Made by a program: the position numbers and the translations under genes
Part shown: positions 1 to 8,916 of the stretch, in pieces
Position numbering within the stretch: the first letter of the stretch is position 1
Layout: every line of letters begins with the position of its first letter
Notes under the pieces: generated by a model
What the model was told of the DNA's origin: nothing
The model's database searches: none
The model's input: the letters and a program-made list of their open reading frames with translations, nothing else
Source: Anaerocolumna chitinilytica
GTDB taxonomy: Bacteria; Bacillota; Clostridia; Lachnospirales; Lachnospiraceae
Length of the DNA stretch: 64,000 nucleotides
Reading direction: 5' to 3'
Assembly (NCBI RefSeq): GCF_014218355.1
Contig: NZ_AP023368.1
Location: 4,279,501 to 4,343,500, forward strand

Positions 1-254
1 GCAACTTCTTTTCCGGTTTCTGAAATTATATATTCTTTCTTTCGCTCACTTCCCTCATTGACAGGGTATATCCATCCCTTTTCATACAAATTATTAATTG
101 CGCCATATAGTGAACCGGCTCCTAAAATAAGGCGACCTTGGGTTTCGTTTTCTACAAATTGCATTATGCCATAACCATGTTTAGGCTCATACAATGATAG
201 TAATATAAAAAACGTAACTTCTGTAAGAGCGCCTCCCTTTACATTATCCTTCAT
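1..254 (-). CDS. PadR-family transcriptional regulator (3' part cut by window edge)
   Basis: The minus-strand reading frame starts at ATG 252-254, preceded by AAAGGAG, and runs off the left edge after about 84 codons. The N-terminal half has the PadR winged-helix signature: an opening strand-helix followed by HGYGIMQ near residue 30 and GSLYGAINNL near residue 55, then a basic wing (SERKKEYIIS). PadR proteins are small dimeric repressors that often control transporters or detoxification genes. No target gene is visible because the window ends. The C-terminal dimerisation helices lie outside the window. Family assignment is secure; function is unknown. Confidence 0.85.
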   Translation of the reverse strand, partial: MKDNVKGGALTEVTFFILLSLYEPKHGYGIMQFVENETQGRLILGAGSLYGAINNLYEKGWIYPVNEGSERKKEYIISETGKEV

Positions 255-267
255 AAAATTCTCCTTT

Positions 268-284
268 ATTACGTTTACTGTAAT
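268..284. promoter_or_regulatory. Possible PadR operator, ATTAC-N7-GTAAT
   Basis: A short inverted repeat (ATTAC, 7 nt, GTAAT) lies directly upstream of the PadR ribosome site, and a related CGTAATA half-site follows about 15 nt further out. PadR regulators usually autoregulate through inverted repeats in this position. Only the position and symmetry support this. Confidence 0.35.
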
Positions 285-384
285 ATTTATATCACTAACC
301 GTAATAAAAATCAAGAAAATTATATTTGAAAGTTACGTTTAAAGGCCATTGTATCCAAAGAGCCTTAATCAGCCAGTTATATGC

Positions 385-480
385 AGGAGTATGCCTTTCA
401 AGGATTACATATCCTGCACACACAATTTTAAGCAAAAAAAGTCGCTAATCCATGATCTATAAGGACTAGCGAAAATTTTT
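385..480. other. Eroded right end of an integrated unit (terminator, no att core)
   Basis: This stretch resembles the sequence just downstream of the recombinases elsewhere in the window: TCCTGCACACA, a short A/T spacer, then the hairpin TCGCTAATCC / GGACTAGCGA (442-472) and a T-rich tail. The same order is seen before the att cores at 8762 and 62028. Here the 20-bp core is missing, so I read it as the worn end of an older unit. Confidence 0.5.
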
Positions 481-500
481 ATTTTTGTCATAACTCTTAT

Positions 501-1628
501 TTAGTTCCGCGTATATACAGCCAAATTAGTAGGCCATTCTTCATCTTCACCTGCAATTGAAAGTAAATAAAAACAATCCTTACTAATTACCCGGAAATCA
601 ACAATCGTATAGTATTTCGAAAGGTACTGACTTTGATTAGCTGACATCAAAAGTGAAAAGGTACTGTTCTCCTTTGAGGTATCGACACTATATATGCCTT
701 CTCTGTTACAAACATAAATTGTATCCCCAACAGTATCGTAACTGAATTTATTATAAGCAGAATCAATGTTCAGCTCTCCTTTAGGCAAGTTCTGACTCCA
801 AAGTATCTTTTTACCGTCCAAGGAGTATTTTATCAGTTGATATTTCTTGGAATCTGAGTCTGTTGTATTACTACTTGTATTTGCAGAATCGGAAGATTTT
901 ACACTGTATAAATAGTTCCCAATAAATGATATATAACTCATTTTACTTAATTTCTGTGTACTGAGCCTCTTTTTTGTCTTCCAGTTGTATAACTGAACCG
1001 AAGTTTGTGAGCCGTAATTTTCGCTCACGAGTAAAGCTACAGTAGACCCGGTTATATGAATATCTCGGATACTAATACTACTATCTGAAATGTAATATTT
1101 TAACACATCGTCTAAAACAAAATCCTTCAAAACCGTCCCCTTTTTATTAAGTACCGTAAGCATAGGGACATCAGACTTTCCATCGTAGGTTCCCATATAA
1201 GCAACAAATAGATTGCTGTTTTTGTCCTGCTTGGTAGCCCAGATATTATCCCCACTAGAAATACGTTTGGAAAACTTACTGTTCAGTCTAATTGCCTGAT
1301 AAGATAATTTCCCATCATCCGACCACATCATTTTATACAAACCAACCCAATAAGAGTCAGAAGCAGAGACTTTGTAATAGGTATCCCATTCATAGGCATA
1401 AATCATACCACTGCTATTTTTGTTCAGCTCCCAAGGACCATTTTCGCATAAGTCCCCTTTATGTTTAAATGGTATTTCTTTTTCTTTATAATTTGGGGAT
1501 ACAAGTGTATTGGAACTTGAGGTGTTCTCCTCAGCGCTAAAGGCAATGGCTGGGTGGCTATTTATACTTTGTAAGGTCAGAAGTATGATTAAAATACAAA
1601 CAAATAATTTTTGCTTATGTTTTCTCAT
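501..1628 (-). CDS. Secreted beta-propeller-like protein of unknown function
   Basis: 375 residues. The start ATG has GGAGG about 9 nt upstream. The N-terminus is a typical signal peptide (basic MRKHKQK, hydrophobic stretch to about residue 23, likely cleavage after AIA-FSA near 30). The mature part shows repeated blade-like segments with Trp/Tyr turns (for example LYNWKTKKRL, KYSLDGKKILWS, IYSVDTSKEN) typical of loose beta-propellers, so an extracellular propeller fold is inferred. There are no catalytic motifs and no sortase or lipobox signal. It stands alone on the minus strand between unit-end remnants, so it may be cargo of an old unit. Confidence 0.6.
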   Translation of the reverse strand: MRKHKQKLFVCILIILLTLQSINSHPAIAFSAEENTSSSNTLVSPNYKEKEIPFKHKGDLCENGPWELNKNSSGMIYAYEWDTYYKVSASDSYWVGLYKMMWSDDGKLSYQAIRLNSKFSKRISSGDNIWATKQDKNSNLFVAYMGTYDGKSDVPMLTVLNKKGTVLKDFVLDDVLKYYISDSSISIRDIHITGSTVALLVSENYGSQTSVQLYNWKTKKRLSTQKLSKMSYISFIGNYLYSVKSSDSANTSSNTTDSDSKKYQLIKYSLDGKKILWSQNLPKGELNIDSAYNKFSYDTVGDTIYVCNREGIYSVDTSKENSTFSLLMSANQSQYLSKYYTIVDFRVISKDCFYLLSIAGEDEEWPTNLAVYTRN

Positions 1629-1777
1629 TCACTTATCCTCCAACATAGAATTAGGCTCTGTCACAAGTTAAAGTTTTAATTCATTTGAAGCAGAGTTAAT
1701 TATGTTCTGCTTATTTTAAATATTTATTTCAATTTCCAAAAATGTGAATCAATTCATCTCTGCATATTAGTTTTAGT

Positions 1778-2275
1778 CTACATCATATCCTCTAAAATCT
1801 GTAATGAACATTCTTTTGCTGATGATGCAAAAGTATCGACTGTTAAATCATAACCTTCTTTTGGAAACAAATATTCATAAGATGCTTCGGCAGAACCCAA
1901 ACATCTATTTCTTCGTTCTTCTTCTCTTCTCTTTAATTCTAACAATGGGCACGTTACATGTACCAAATAAATATCGTATAATTTTAGACTCTCTATTAAA
2001 TGTTTATATATACGTTCACTTGTAATTACATGATCAATAATAATGCCTTGATTTAACCGCAGCAATTCTATTGACTTATCGCAGAGCTTCGAAGATATAT
2101 CAAATACATCTTCCTCATATATTACCTCTTTTGTGGACATTTTTAGAAAATCATCAATAGAAATTATAGCATATTCTTCGCTATTTTTATCTTTGATAAG
2201 TGCTTGCAAGTTACTTGACAAAGTTGATTTTCCACTGCTTGAGGGACCATTAAGCAATATAATTCTTTTATTCAT
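1778..2275 (-). CDS. Chloramphenicol phosphotransferase-like P-loop kinase
   Basis: The P-loop GPSSSGKST sits at the N-terminus (about residues 10-18 from the chosen start). ISIDDF and IIIDHVI fill the acidic/Walker B positions, and the lid-like ELKRREEERRNR has the Arg pairs of the CPT-like/zeta-like small-molecule kinases. Such enzymes phosphorylate small substrates, sometimes drugs; the substrate here cannot be read. The inner ATG at 2275 is preferred because GGAG lies 9 nt before it; the outer ATG at 2290 overlaps that site. A homologue with the same layout lies at 11029-11559 and a broken one at 11573-11915. All are minus-strand single-gene cargo. Confidence 0.7.
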   Translation of the reverse strand: MNKRIILLNGPSSSGKSTLSSNLQALIKDKNSEEYAIISIDDFLKMSTKEVIYEEDVFDISSKLCDKSIELLRLNQGIIIDHVITSERIYKHLIESLKLYDIYLVHVTCPLLELKRREEERRNRCLGSAEASYEYLFPKEGYDLTVDTFASSAKECSLQILEDMM

Positions 2276-2313
2276 ATCCTTATTCTCCATACTTATACTG
2301 ATTTGTCATATTC

Positions 2314-2871
2314 TTACTCACTCTCTTCCTCAAGTTTGACCCTTAAAAGCTTATTTTTTACCTTTAATGCATATTTTAGTTCATATGAGGGTATTCCCTT
2401 TTTTATTGCCTCTGCAATATCATCCATTTCATTTTTTATTTTTTCTTCGTTGGCATACCATCCTAATGCTATTGAGCTTTCTCCCCAAAACGCTCCATTA
2501 TTTACACCAATTAGCCAATATTTTGGTTCATCTGCTCTTGCCTTAAACATTACCTTTGATGCAAGAACTTTATAACAATTTACAACTGATTTCCCATCAA
2601 ATGACTTTATTGTTATTTTTCCCGTAGGTACAATTATATTTGGAGATATTAATTTATCACTCATATCATTTCCCGTTTCTCCCAACATTAAATAGTCCAG
2701 TGAGATATTCAGTTCTTTCGATAGGATAAGTAATTTCTCTGTTTCTGGATAACCGCTACCCTGTTCCCATTTTGATATTGCTTGGCGACTTACTCCAATC
2801 TTTTCGGCTAGCTCCTCTTGTGAAAGTTGTTTCTCTTTTCTTATTAATTGTAGATTATCTGCAAAGCTCAT
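2314..2871 (-). CDS. XRE-family helix-turn-helix regulator with C-terminal sensor region
   Basis: Residues 1-60 form a classic Cro/CI-type HTH (LSQEELAEKIGVSRQAISKW, then LNISLDYLM). Residues 75-185 are a separate domain with no recognised motif, probably ligand or protein sensing. This HTH with a C-terminal extension is common in Firmicutes regulators. It ends about 39 bp before the start region of the kinase at 1778-2275 and reads in the same direction, so the two may be co-transcribed. The regulatory target is unknown. Confidence 0.75.
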   Translation of the reverse strand: MSFADNLQLIRKEKQLSQEELAEKIGVSRQAISKWEQGSGYPETEKLLILSKELNISLDYLMLGETGNDMSDKLISPNIIVPTGKITIKSFDGKSVVNCYKVLASKVMFKARADEPKYWLIGVNNGAFWGESSIALGWYANEEKIKNEMDDIAEAIKKGIPSYELKYALKVKNKLLRVKLEEESE

Positions 2872-3063
2872 ATTTCAACCTCTTTTCTTTGTTATTTTAT
2901 GTAAAGTATAATGTAAATGAGAATTGTTACAACCAATTTATAGTTGCAGTTCCGCAACCTACATTTGCTATTATAAAATAAAACTATCTTTAGGAACAAA
3001 ACAAAAGATATATTCGAAATACCGCTTTTTCTCTCTAATTGACATAACAAAAAATTCATAAGA

Positions 3064-3147
3064 AAGGCTAGAGATCTTAATCCAGAAAGTGATTTTATCT
3101 TTGAAAGAAATGGTGAACGAATAATTGCAGGAGCAGTAACCTATTTG
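3064..3147 (+). pseudogene. Fragment of a tyrosine recombinase
   Basis: Read in frame, this 84-bp piece gives KARDLNPESDFIFERNGERI and a few more residues. That is the segment just before the catalytic H-x-x-R box in many tRNA-targeting integrases (compare the GDFIFCDKEGRTKIREVDN stretch in the integrase pseudogene at 12500-13370). No start, no catalytic boxes and no att core remain. It marks another decayed unit between the regulator at 2314 and the isomerase at 3160. Confidence 0.5.
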
Positions 3148-3159
3148 CTATTTACACAT

Positions 3160-4020
3160 TTATTTATTCGCTCTTCTACGACAATCTTTAAGATAGTTTA
3201 ATGCTAATACCTGACCTTCCATTTCTCTATCACCACAATAAATAGGGTCATGAAAGCCCTCGATTGCTATATCATCACAATAACCACCTTGATTTAATAT
3301 TGATATGATTTCTTCCCAATTACTATCCCCCAATCCTGGAAACCGGTGAACACTATAGTCAGAGCCAAACCAAGAACCATATTTTTTTATATACTGCCAG
3401 TCGATATTTGCATCCTTACCATGAACATGTACTATTTTAGGAATCCATGTTTTCAATTGTTCAATAGGGTCAATAAACTGTTCTAATTGATGAGAAGGTT
3501 CCCATTCTAGACCTAAGTAAGTACTATCTACTACGTCAAACATCATTTCCCATGCTTTTGGACAAAAACCTATGTTACATGTGTTCTGATACCAAAATCC
3601 GTACATTGGACAATTCTCTATTCCAATTTTAACGCCACTTGCTTCTGCTCTTTTTGCCAAATCGCCAAATACTTCTTTAAATCTTGGCATTGATTCATCT
3701 ACCGATTTGCCTTCAAGTGCGCCTGCAAAGGTACCTACAATCTTTGTTTTAAATAAATGTGCATTTTCAATACAATACTCAAGTTCTTTTCTTTGTACCT
3801 CGTATTGTAATGGGTTACAATATAAACCAATACTAGAGACTGTTAAATTAGAATCTCCAATAATATCATTTGTCCTCTTTGATAATTCGGTAAAATCAGT
3901 ACCCTCAAGAGATACATTAAAGTATAATTCAATTGTTTCAAAACCAGCATTAATCACTTCAGGTAATACTGATAAAATCTCATTTCCTCTAACACATGTT
4001 CCAATCTTGATATTTCCCAT
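3160..4020 (-). CDS. Sugar phosphate isomerase/epimerase-like TIM-barrel protein
   Basis: Residues from the chosen start (MGNIKIGTCV) follow the xylose-isomerase-like TIM-barrel pattern: ETIELYFN on beta2, GVKIGIENCP on the strand carrying the metal-binding Glu, LGLEWEPSHQ, KIVHVHGKD with the His pair, and DIAIEGFHD near the end. These are the usual metal ligands (Glu, Asp/Glu, His, Glu). Enzymes of this family isomerise or epimerise sugars or inositols; the substrate is unknown. The inner ATG at 4020 is chosen over 4086 because GGAAGG lies about 8 nt before it. Confidence 0.75.
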   Translation of the reverse strand: MGNIKIGTCVRGNEILSVLPEVINAGFETIELYFNVSLEGTDFTELSKRTNDIIGDSNLTVSSIGLYCNPLQYEVQRKELEYCIENAHLFKTKIVGTFAGALEGKSVDESMPRFKEVFGDLAKRAEASGVKIGIENCPMYGFWYQNTCNIGFCPKAWEMMFDVVDSTYLGLEWEPSHQLEQFIDPIEQLKTWIPKIVHVHGKDANIDWQYIKKYGSWFGSDYSVHRFPGLGDSNWEEIISILNQGGYCDDIAIEGFHDPIYCGDREMEGQVLALNYLKDCRRRANK

Positions 4021-4202
4021 AAATATACCTTCCCAGTAAGTTAACTTTAAGATATATGAATTATAGATTAATAACCACATTGACAAATTGGAATTAGTAA
4101 TGGTGTTATTAATTCATTGTTTTGAAATATTACGTTTGACACATTTACATCGCTTAATACTTATACTGCGGTGTGAGACAATTCATAAATACAATCAACA
4201 GT

Positions 4203-5633
4203 TTATTTACCTTTATAATTCTCAATAATGTCGCATATTCTTAAATACACTTTAGAAAACTGCCTCATAATACAAGCAATTTCTTTGCATTTCGCAGCAT
4301 CCTGTAAAACTTCGTAGCTTATGTTAAAATCGCCACCTACTTCTTTTAACTGGTTTTCTAAATCGTCCAACGCCCGGTATTCCTTATCAAGCAGCGGTGC
4401 TATACTAGCTAATTCCGGATTCATTTGTATAGCGCGGTCGGTTGTATGTCCTTTGGAAAAAATGTTTGTGGCTATGATGCAGATGTAGACACAATAATAC
4501 CGCCAACTTGCAATACTGTTTAAAGCTTCATAGTCTTTCTTTGACATGTGGTAAAAATTACTTTCCAGCATATTCGCCCACTGTTCAAAAGCGTCATTGC
4601 CGAAAAACACATTGTTGCTTTGGTTAGGCAGTGTCCTTATCAATCGGGGTGCGTCCATCAACGCTTTTTTATATGATTCCGCAATCGCCGGAAACGTTTC
4701 TTTCTTACCCTCGATAAATACAAATACATAAGGCAAGCCGTCGTCCAACGTAAAGGACATAAGGTTTGTGGCTTCTTCCGGCAAGCGATAAAAACACTCA
4801 CCCTCATTTTCGTAACCGATAATTACAGATACTTCTTCTGTCGGCCACGGTTCGCCGCCTGAAGACGGTGTATGGTAGAAGCCTTTGCCGAGGACAGGGA
4901 TACCTTTATCGATATACTCAATAATTTTGGTTTTGCATTTTTCCTTGTCTTTTTTCCACTCTTCGGCATCAATATAGGAAAAATTATAGCCGATTGCATC
5001 AAAGACCCGTTTTATTAACTCGTAATCAAACTTTGCGTGTGAGAAACAAACTTGCCATTTTTTCTTATCTGTGCCGTACACCTGCACGTAGCAATCGCCC
5101 GAAACAGCGGAGAAGAACCAATAATCATACTGTTCGTTCTCACCCAAGCACTCCATTAAAAATTTCATGCAGCCATTAAAAACATAATTCTGCCCTTGAT
5201 CAGGGTACTGTAATTGATGAATAGGTATGTTGTCAATCAGTTTACGTGACATGTCAAATCCTCCTTGAATAGTTACATTGATAGTCAGTGGTTGAAAGAG
5301 TTTTAATCTACCTCCTTGCTTTCGCACACTTGAAGGGGATATGCCGTGAAACCTTATGAAAGCCTTTGAAAAACTCTCTTGTGTATCGTATTGATAGCGC
5401 ATAGCAACATCAATAATTTTGCTTTTTCCATGCAGTAATTCTTGCCCAGCCAAGCTTAAACGTCTGTTGCGAATATAATCACCAATCGTCAAACCCGTCA
5501 CCAAATGAAAAATACGTTGAAAATTTGAATTTGAAGAAAACGCTTTCTTTGCTACATCATCTATACTTATTTCATTGGTTAGGTTATTTTCAATATAATG
5601 TATTGCTTTCGATAGGCTTGTTATCCAGTCCAC
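4203..5633 (-). CDS. AraC-family regulator with large C-terminal domain
   Basis: 476 residues. It starts at GTG with AAGGAGG about 10 nt upstream. Residues 1-108 are an AraC double HTH (SSNSNFQRIFHLVTGLTIGDYIRNRRLS, then YDTQESFSKAFIRFHGISPSSVR when read in pieces). The remaining 360 residues contain a region resembling the cysteine-peptidase-like/BtrH-type fold (GCMKFLMECLGE near residue 155; later GKGFYHTPSSGGEPWPTEE) and then an alpha-helical tail. The C-terminal part probably senses a ligand. Its base composition is slightly more GC-rich than the flanking cargo genes, which hints at a different origin. The target is unknown. Confidence 0.7.
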   Translation of the reverse strand: MDWITSLSKAIHYIENNLTNEISIDDVAKKAFSSNSNFQRIFHLVTGLTIGDYIRNRRLSLAGQELLHGKSKIIDVAMRYQYDTQESFSKAFIRFHGISPSSVRKQGGRLKLFQPLTINVTIQGGFDMSRKLIDNIPIHQLQYPDQGQNYVFNGCMKFLMECLGENEQYDYWFFSAVSGDCYVQVYGTDKKKWQVCFSHAKFDYELIKRVFDAIGYNFSYIDAEEWKKDKEKCKTKIIEYIDKGIPVLGKGFYHTPSSGGEPWPTEEVSVIIGYENEGECFYRLPEEATNLMSFTLDDGLPYVFVFIEGKKETFPAIAESYKKALMDAPRLIRTLPNQSNNVFFGNDAFEQWANMLESNFYHMSKKDYEALNSIASWRYYCVYICIIATNIFSKGHTTDRAIQMNPELASIAPLLDKEYRALDDLENQLKEVGGDFNISYEVLQDAAKCKEIACIMRQFSKVYLRICDIIENYKGK

Positions 5634-5824
5634 AGTTAACTACCTCCTTACTTCAATGTTACAATAATCACGAAGAGATAGTCATGTCTTTAAATGCTTA
5701 ATGTTGTCTGGTAGTTAAAATAAACAGCATTACCTAATATAAGTAATATTCAGTTCGCATCTATTAATAAAAACAAATCTCTCGATTCCATACAAATTCT
5801 TATTAATGCACACCTTATTTATAT

Positions 5825-6283
5825 CTAATGTGCCCTCAAATCATCATTCCAGATTGAATCTGAAGGGGCATTATAGAACGAATATAGTACATAGCAATTC
5901 ACTGAACTATCAAGTTTCTTAATTTTCTTTTTTATATTTTTGCAATAATCACCAAAATCATATCCGTTAATAAAATCATCAAAGGAAGCATCATTTACTT
6001 TAATTAGATATACACCTTCCCAATCACTATTTTCCCAGTTTAAATTCTTTTCTGAATGAATTAGCAATGCTGAGAAATACTGCATACCGTTTCCGTTACC
6101 AACCAATTTTCCACACTCATCATCTTTTGCTAATATTTCATATGTGGCATTCAATTTGAAGTTCTCCAGTTCGTTTGTATGCTTTTTAAGAATAACATTA
6201 TTGCCAATTGGAACAAACGACAACGCTGCTGGTATTATTAGACACAATAATATAATACCTATGTATTTTAATATCTCTTTCAT
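5825..6283 (-). CDS. Small membrane-anchored or secreted protein, function unknown
   Basis: 152 residues with a GGAG ribosome site. Residues 5-28 are a strong hydrophobic helix (IGIILLCLIIPAALSFVPIG) serving as an uncleaved anchor or signal. The outer part is hydrophilic and lysine-rich, with no motif I recognise. It lies directly before the wreck of an integrase and the first full att core, so it is likely cargo of that unit. Confidence 0.55.
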   Translation of the reverse strand: MKEILKYIGIILLCLIIPAALSFVPIGNNVILKKHTNELENFKLNATYEILAKDDECGKLVGNGNGMQYFSALLIHSEKNLNWENSDWEGVYLIKVNDASFDDFINGYDFGDYCKNIKKKIKKLDSSVNCYVLYSFYNAPSDSIWNDDLRAH

Positions 6284-6420
6284 TATAATTTATCTCCATA
6301 AGTGATGTTTTTTCAGTTATGTTCAATAGTCTGATGCTCAATAAACTATGTAATTTTATCCATTATATCATTCTTTTCATCGTCTGCCAACATATTCCAA
6401 ATACAGCTATGCATCACAAT

Positions 6421-6795
6421 CTGTTAGGCGTATTAATGAGGAAGCAGGCTATTCGAACGGGGATTTTATATTCTAGGATATAAAGTAGAACTAAGATTCG
6501 TGAGGTCGATAACTGCATCCGTGCTCAGTGCATACGTGCAGGAATTGAACTGAAATCCGTCTATGATATTCATAGAACGGTATCATCTGAAATGGGCAGA
6601 ATGAAAATCCCAATCGAAGACATTCGCTGGTATCTTGGACATAATGATACTGCTACTACTCGAACCTACAAAATGAATAACGAAGGGAAACAGAAGACAT
6701 CAAAACAGATTGTAAACGCTCTTTTAGAGATGAATGGAAGCGACGTACTCATGGGTACTCAAAACTCTAGAAATGAAAAATCGCCAGAAGCCTGA
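6421..6795 (+). pseudogene. C-terminal remnant of a type A tyrosine recombinase
   Basis: This is homologous, base by base, to the end of the recombinase remnant at 12500-13370. It contains REVDNCIRAQC-like sequence, then DIRWYLGHNDTATTRTYKMN with the catalytic His and Tyr boxes, then an identical-looking tail (NGSDVLMGTQNS). The front half is gone and the reading frame is broken before about 6592. A hairpin (CAGAAG...CTTCTG) and the att core at 6826 follow directly, the same order as in the other units. Confidence 0.75.
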
Positions 6796-6825
6796 TAAAT
6801 AAAAGACTTCTGACGAATTAAGTTA

Positions 6826-6845
6826 AGCGCGAGACGGGATTCGAA
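6826..6845. repeat. att core copy 1 (20 bp of tRNA-Gly 3' end)
   Basis: agcgcgagacgggattcgaa is identical to the T-arm and acceptor end of the tRNA-Gly genes at 13425 and 62028, read on the plus strand. What follows (CCCCGCACAC, then GGAGGTTTGCGGCTTCTG within 6846-6930) is not tRNA. It is almost the same as 55691-55775, so it represents the left end of a unit. This is the expected product of recombination in the tRNA 3' end. Confidence 0.85.
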
Positions 6846-7003
6846 CAAATCCCCGCACACAAAAGCACTGATAAATAGGAGGTTTGCGGCTTCTGTTATT
6901 TATCTGCACACATTCTTGCTCACATGGGATGCCTGCTTTTTATTTGTCAATTTTGATTTACATTATGAAGTAAACGCATTAATGAAAGAGATTAGTTAGG
7001 ATA

Positions 7004-7798
7004 TCATTTTTTATTTTGTAATTCTATTAAATGCTTCAAGAATTTATATGTTATTTGCATAGAAAAATCAGATACATATTTTATGTTATCTTTAATTCCA
7101 TTATGAGTGGTTTCTACAAATGTTGGTGGCTGCAATCCAACTATAGATAAAGGGTCACTACCTTCAATTTCACAATTTATTATTGCTAATATTGAAGAGA
7201 TATCTTCTGCTGGAACAATTCCTACTGATAAATTAGGTATATTTAAAATTTCAAAACTTCTATCATCAGAACCTGGTGTTTTTTTGATTAACTGAATAGG
7301 ATGTTGTTCTAATGTTTTCTTAGTGATAAAATTAAAAGCTTTGTTAGATAGGTTCTTTTCTGGGCCTAGGATAATTGTATCGCCGAATCCACATGTATCT
7401 ATATTAATTACACCCACGATATTATCTTTTCCTATGTGTTCAATATACTGTTCACTTCCCCTATCTTCATATTCTTCCCTGTCAAAAAATATTATATCAT
7501 AACAGTTATTTAACTCCATTCTCTGCATAAATTCAGCTAATTTTATTAATATAGCAACGCCAGAAGCGTTATCATTTGAAGCTGTACTTCCATCGAAATT
7601 ATCATAATGTGCCGAAAATACAAACCTTTTATCACTATTTTTTCGATTTATTGGAATGATAATATTATTTACCCAATGATTTTTATACTTATTATGATAA
7701 ATTTCATATGGCAGTTGATTTTCTTCTAATATTTCTAGAATATTCTTAAATCTTTCTTCTTTATTACTTTTTGCAATGCTTTCAACATAATTCATCAT
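7004..7798 (-). CDS. M28-family zinc aminopeptidase-like protein
   Basis: 264 residues. The M28 metal and catalytic residues are all visible: HYDN (first zinc His), SNDNASG (bridging Asp), DREEYEDRGS (catalytic Glu pair), NIDTCGFGD (Asp) and a C-terminal TTHNG (last His). There is no signal peptide, so it is probably cytoplasmic. M28 enzymes release N-terminal amino acids or act on modified peptides. It is the only cargo gene of the unit bounded by the att cores at 6826 and 8762, and it points toward the left end, as cargo does in the other units. Confidence 0.8.
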   Translation of the reverse strand: MMNYVESIAKSNKEERFKNILEILEENQLPYEIYHNKYKNHWVNNIIIPINRKNSDKRFVFSAHYDNFDGSTASNDNASGVAILIKLAEFMQRMELNNCYDIIFFDREEYEDRGSEQYIEHIGKDNIVGVINIDTCGFGDTIILGPEKNLSNKAFNFITKKTLEQHPIQLIKKTPGSDDRSFEILNIPNLSVGIVPAEDISSILAIINCEIEGSDPLSIVGLQPPTFVETTHNGIKDNIKYVSDFSMQITYKFLKHLIELQNKK

Positions 7799-7924
7799 AA
7801 TTATAAATCGAATCTCCCTTTTATTATTTTAGCCTCTTTTGACATCTACTGAGAATTATTATTACAACAAGAATAATTTACTTAATTATACTTTTCATAG
7901 CAAACGAAGTCAATCTTAGATGGT

Positions 7925-8036
7925 AATGTGTAACATCTACACAAATAAAGAAGTGTACACCTATAGAAAGACATGATAGCGGTTACTCATTATACCTTCG
8001 AGTAAACGGTTTTCATGTCATTTTTTAATATCACAT
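7925..8036. promoter_or_regulatory. Conserved unit control block, copy 1 (paired ACGGTTA-type repeats and stem-loop)
   Basis: The order is AATGTGTA, CTACAC, AGTGTACAC, then CGGTTACTC, a short loop, CGAGTAAACGGTT, CATGTC and a run of T. The same block occurs at 50428-50540 and 58227-58340, always between cargo and recombinase. GTTACTC/GAGTAAAC form an imperfect stem, while CGGTT forms a direct repeat. It is likely a recombinase or regulator binding region and possibly a terminator shielding cargo. Confidence 0.6.
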
Positions 8037-8044
8037 ATTAAAAG

Positions 8045-8170
8045 AATGAACGCTATCTTTGCTGGTGTGACTTGAAAGGTATCTGTTATGATAAAAGAGC
8101 CATGCTGATTGCTAGCCGGTTCCTTGGACATAACAGAATTAATAAAATAGCAGAACATTATTTAAGATAA
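8045..8170 (+). pseudogene. 3' remnant of the upstream tyrosine recombinase
   Basis: The translation ends in LIASRFLGHNRINKIAEHYLR, matching the last 40 residues of the intact recombinase at 58839-59753, including the catalytic His (LGH) and Tyr (HYLR). The rest of the gene has been deleted. It is followed by a stretch that fuses straight into the second recombinase remnant at 8285. The same fusion is found at 10411-10825. Confidence 0.75.
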
Positions 8171-8284
8171 CTCTTTTGGCTGCAGGATCTACGGTCAAAT
8201 TTATGGAAATCAAAAAAACTCCTCGTTAAATTCGCCTGTCATATTGTTTTATGAAACATGAAACAAAGTCCTTGCTATAAGATA

Positions 8285-8654
8285 GTGGAATATGTGAAAT
8301 ATGATATCCGGTTATCGTACCAATCCGCTGACTGATAAGGCTCAGAATATTTTAGGAGTGGTTAAAAAGCTTTCTGAAGTTTGTGGGTATCTTTTCACGC
8401 AAAGTAACGTTGAAAGAATGACGAGCAGAAGTTATAATTACTGGCTAGCGAAGTATTGCAGAGACACAGGGATATTGTCTAAGAGTAGTCATTACATCCG
8501 CTGAACATTTGCTAGCCGGTTGTTTGCAGCCGGTATGCCTTTAGCTAAAATCAGAGTGTATATGGGGCATGAGGACATTGAAACAACCAAAGGCTATATC
8601 TACAATTACCACTAGGTAGAGCAGAACCGGTCCTACATGAACAAGGTATTATAA
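8285..8654 (+). pseudogene. C-terminal remnant of a type B tyrosine recombinase with internal stops
   Basis: This is homologous to residues 283-405 of the integrase at 60703-61920 (SGYR, then TDKAQNILGVVKKLSE, FTQSN, MGHEDIETTKGYIYNYH). Two stop codons interrupt it: TGA where the catalytic Arg region reads CCGG in the intact gene, and TAG after IYNYH. The first 280 residues are missing. A hairpin terminator (8718-8748) and an att core (8762) follow in the normal order. Confidence 0.8.
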
Positions 8655-8717
8655 TAAGATTCAACATAAAATGACCTTGCACACATCCTTCACACATGAT
8701 TTTTAAGCAACAAAATA

Positions 8718-8748
8718 TCGCTAACCCTTAATTTATAAGGATTAGCGA
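8718..8748. terminator. Unit-end terminator hairpin
   Basis: TCGCTAACCCTTA, loop, TAAGGATTAGCGA, then CTTTTC. It is near-identical to hairpins at 10820-10849 and 50682-50712 and related to those at 442-472 and 61984-62014. In each case with a core it lies between the recombinase end and the att core. Confidence 0.75.
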
Positions 8749-8761
8749 TACTTTTCAATTA

Positions 8762-8781
8762 AGCGCGAGACGGGATTCGAA
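8762..8781. repeat. att core copy 2
   Basis: An exact 20-bp copy of the tRNA-Gly 3' end. It is followed by a left-end type with CCATAATCCCATCCCACAAA and later CACATAATAGTGCACATA (8841-8858). The same left-end type occurs after the core at 50974, and its second half recurs at 42963 and 52757. Confidence 0.85.
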
Positions 8782-8916
8782 CCATAATCCCATCCCACAA
8801 ATACTGAAAAGAAAGGGGGTTCATCTGCTTCTGATTTATGTGCACATAATAGTGCACATATTTTTTTGGAATTTCTATTTTAAACCAAATTTATCTAACA
8901 ATTTGGCATTTATCAT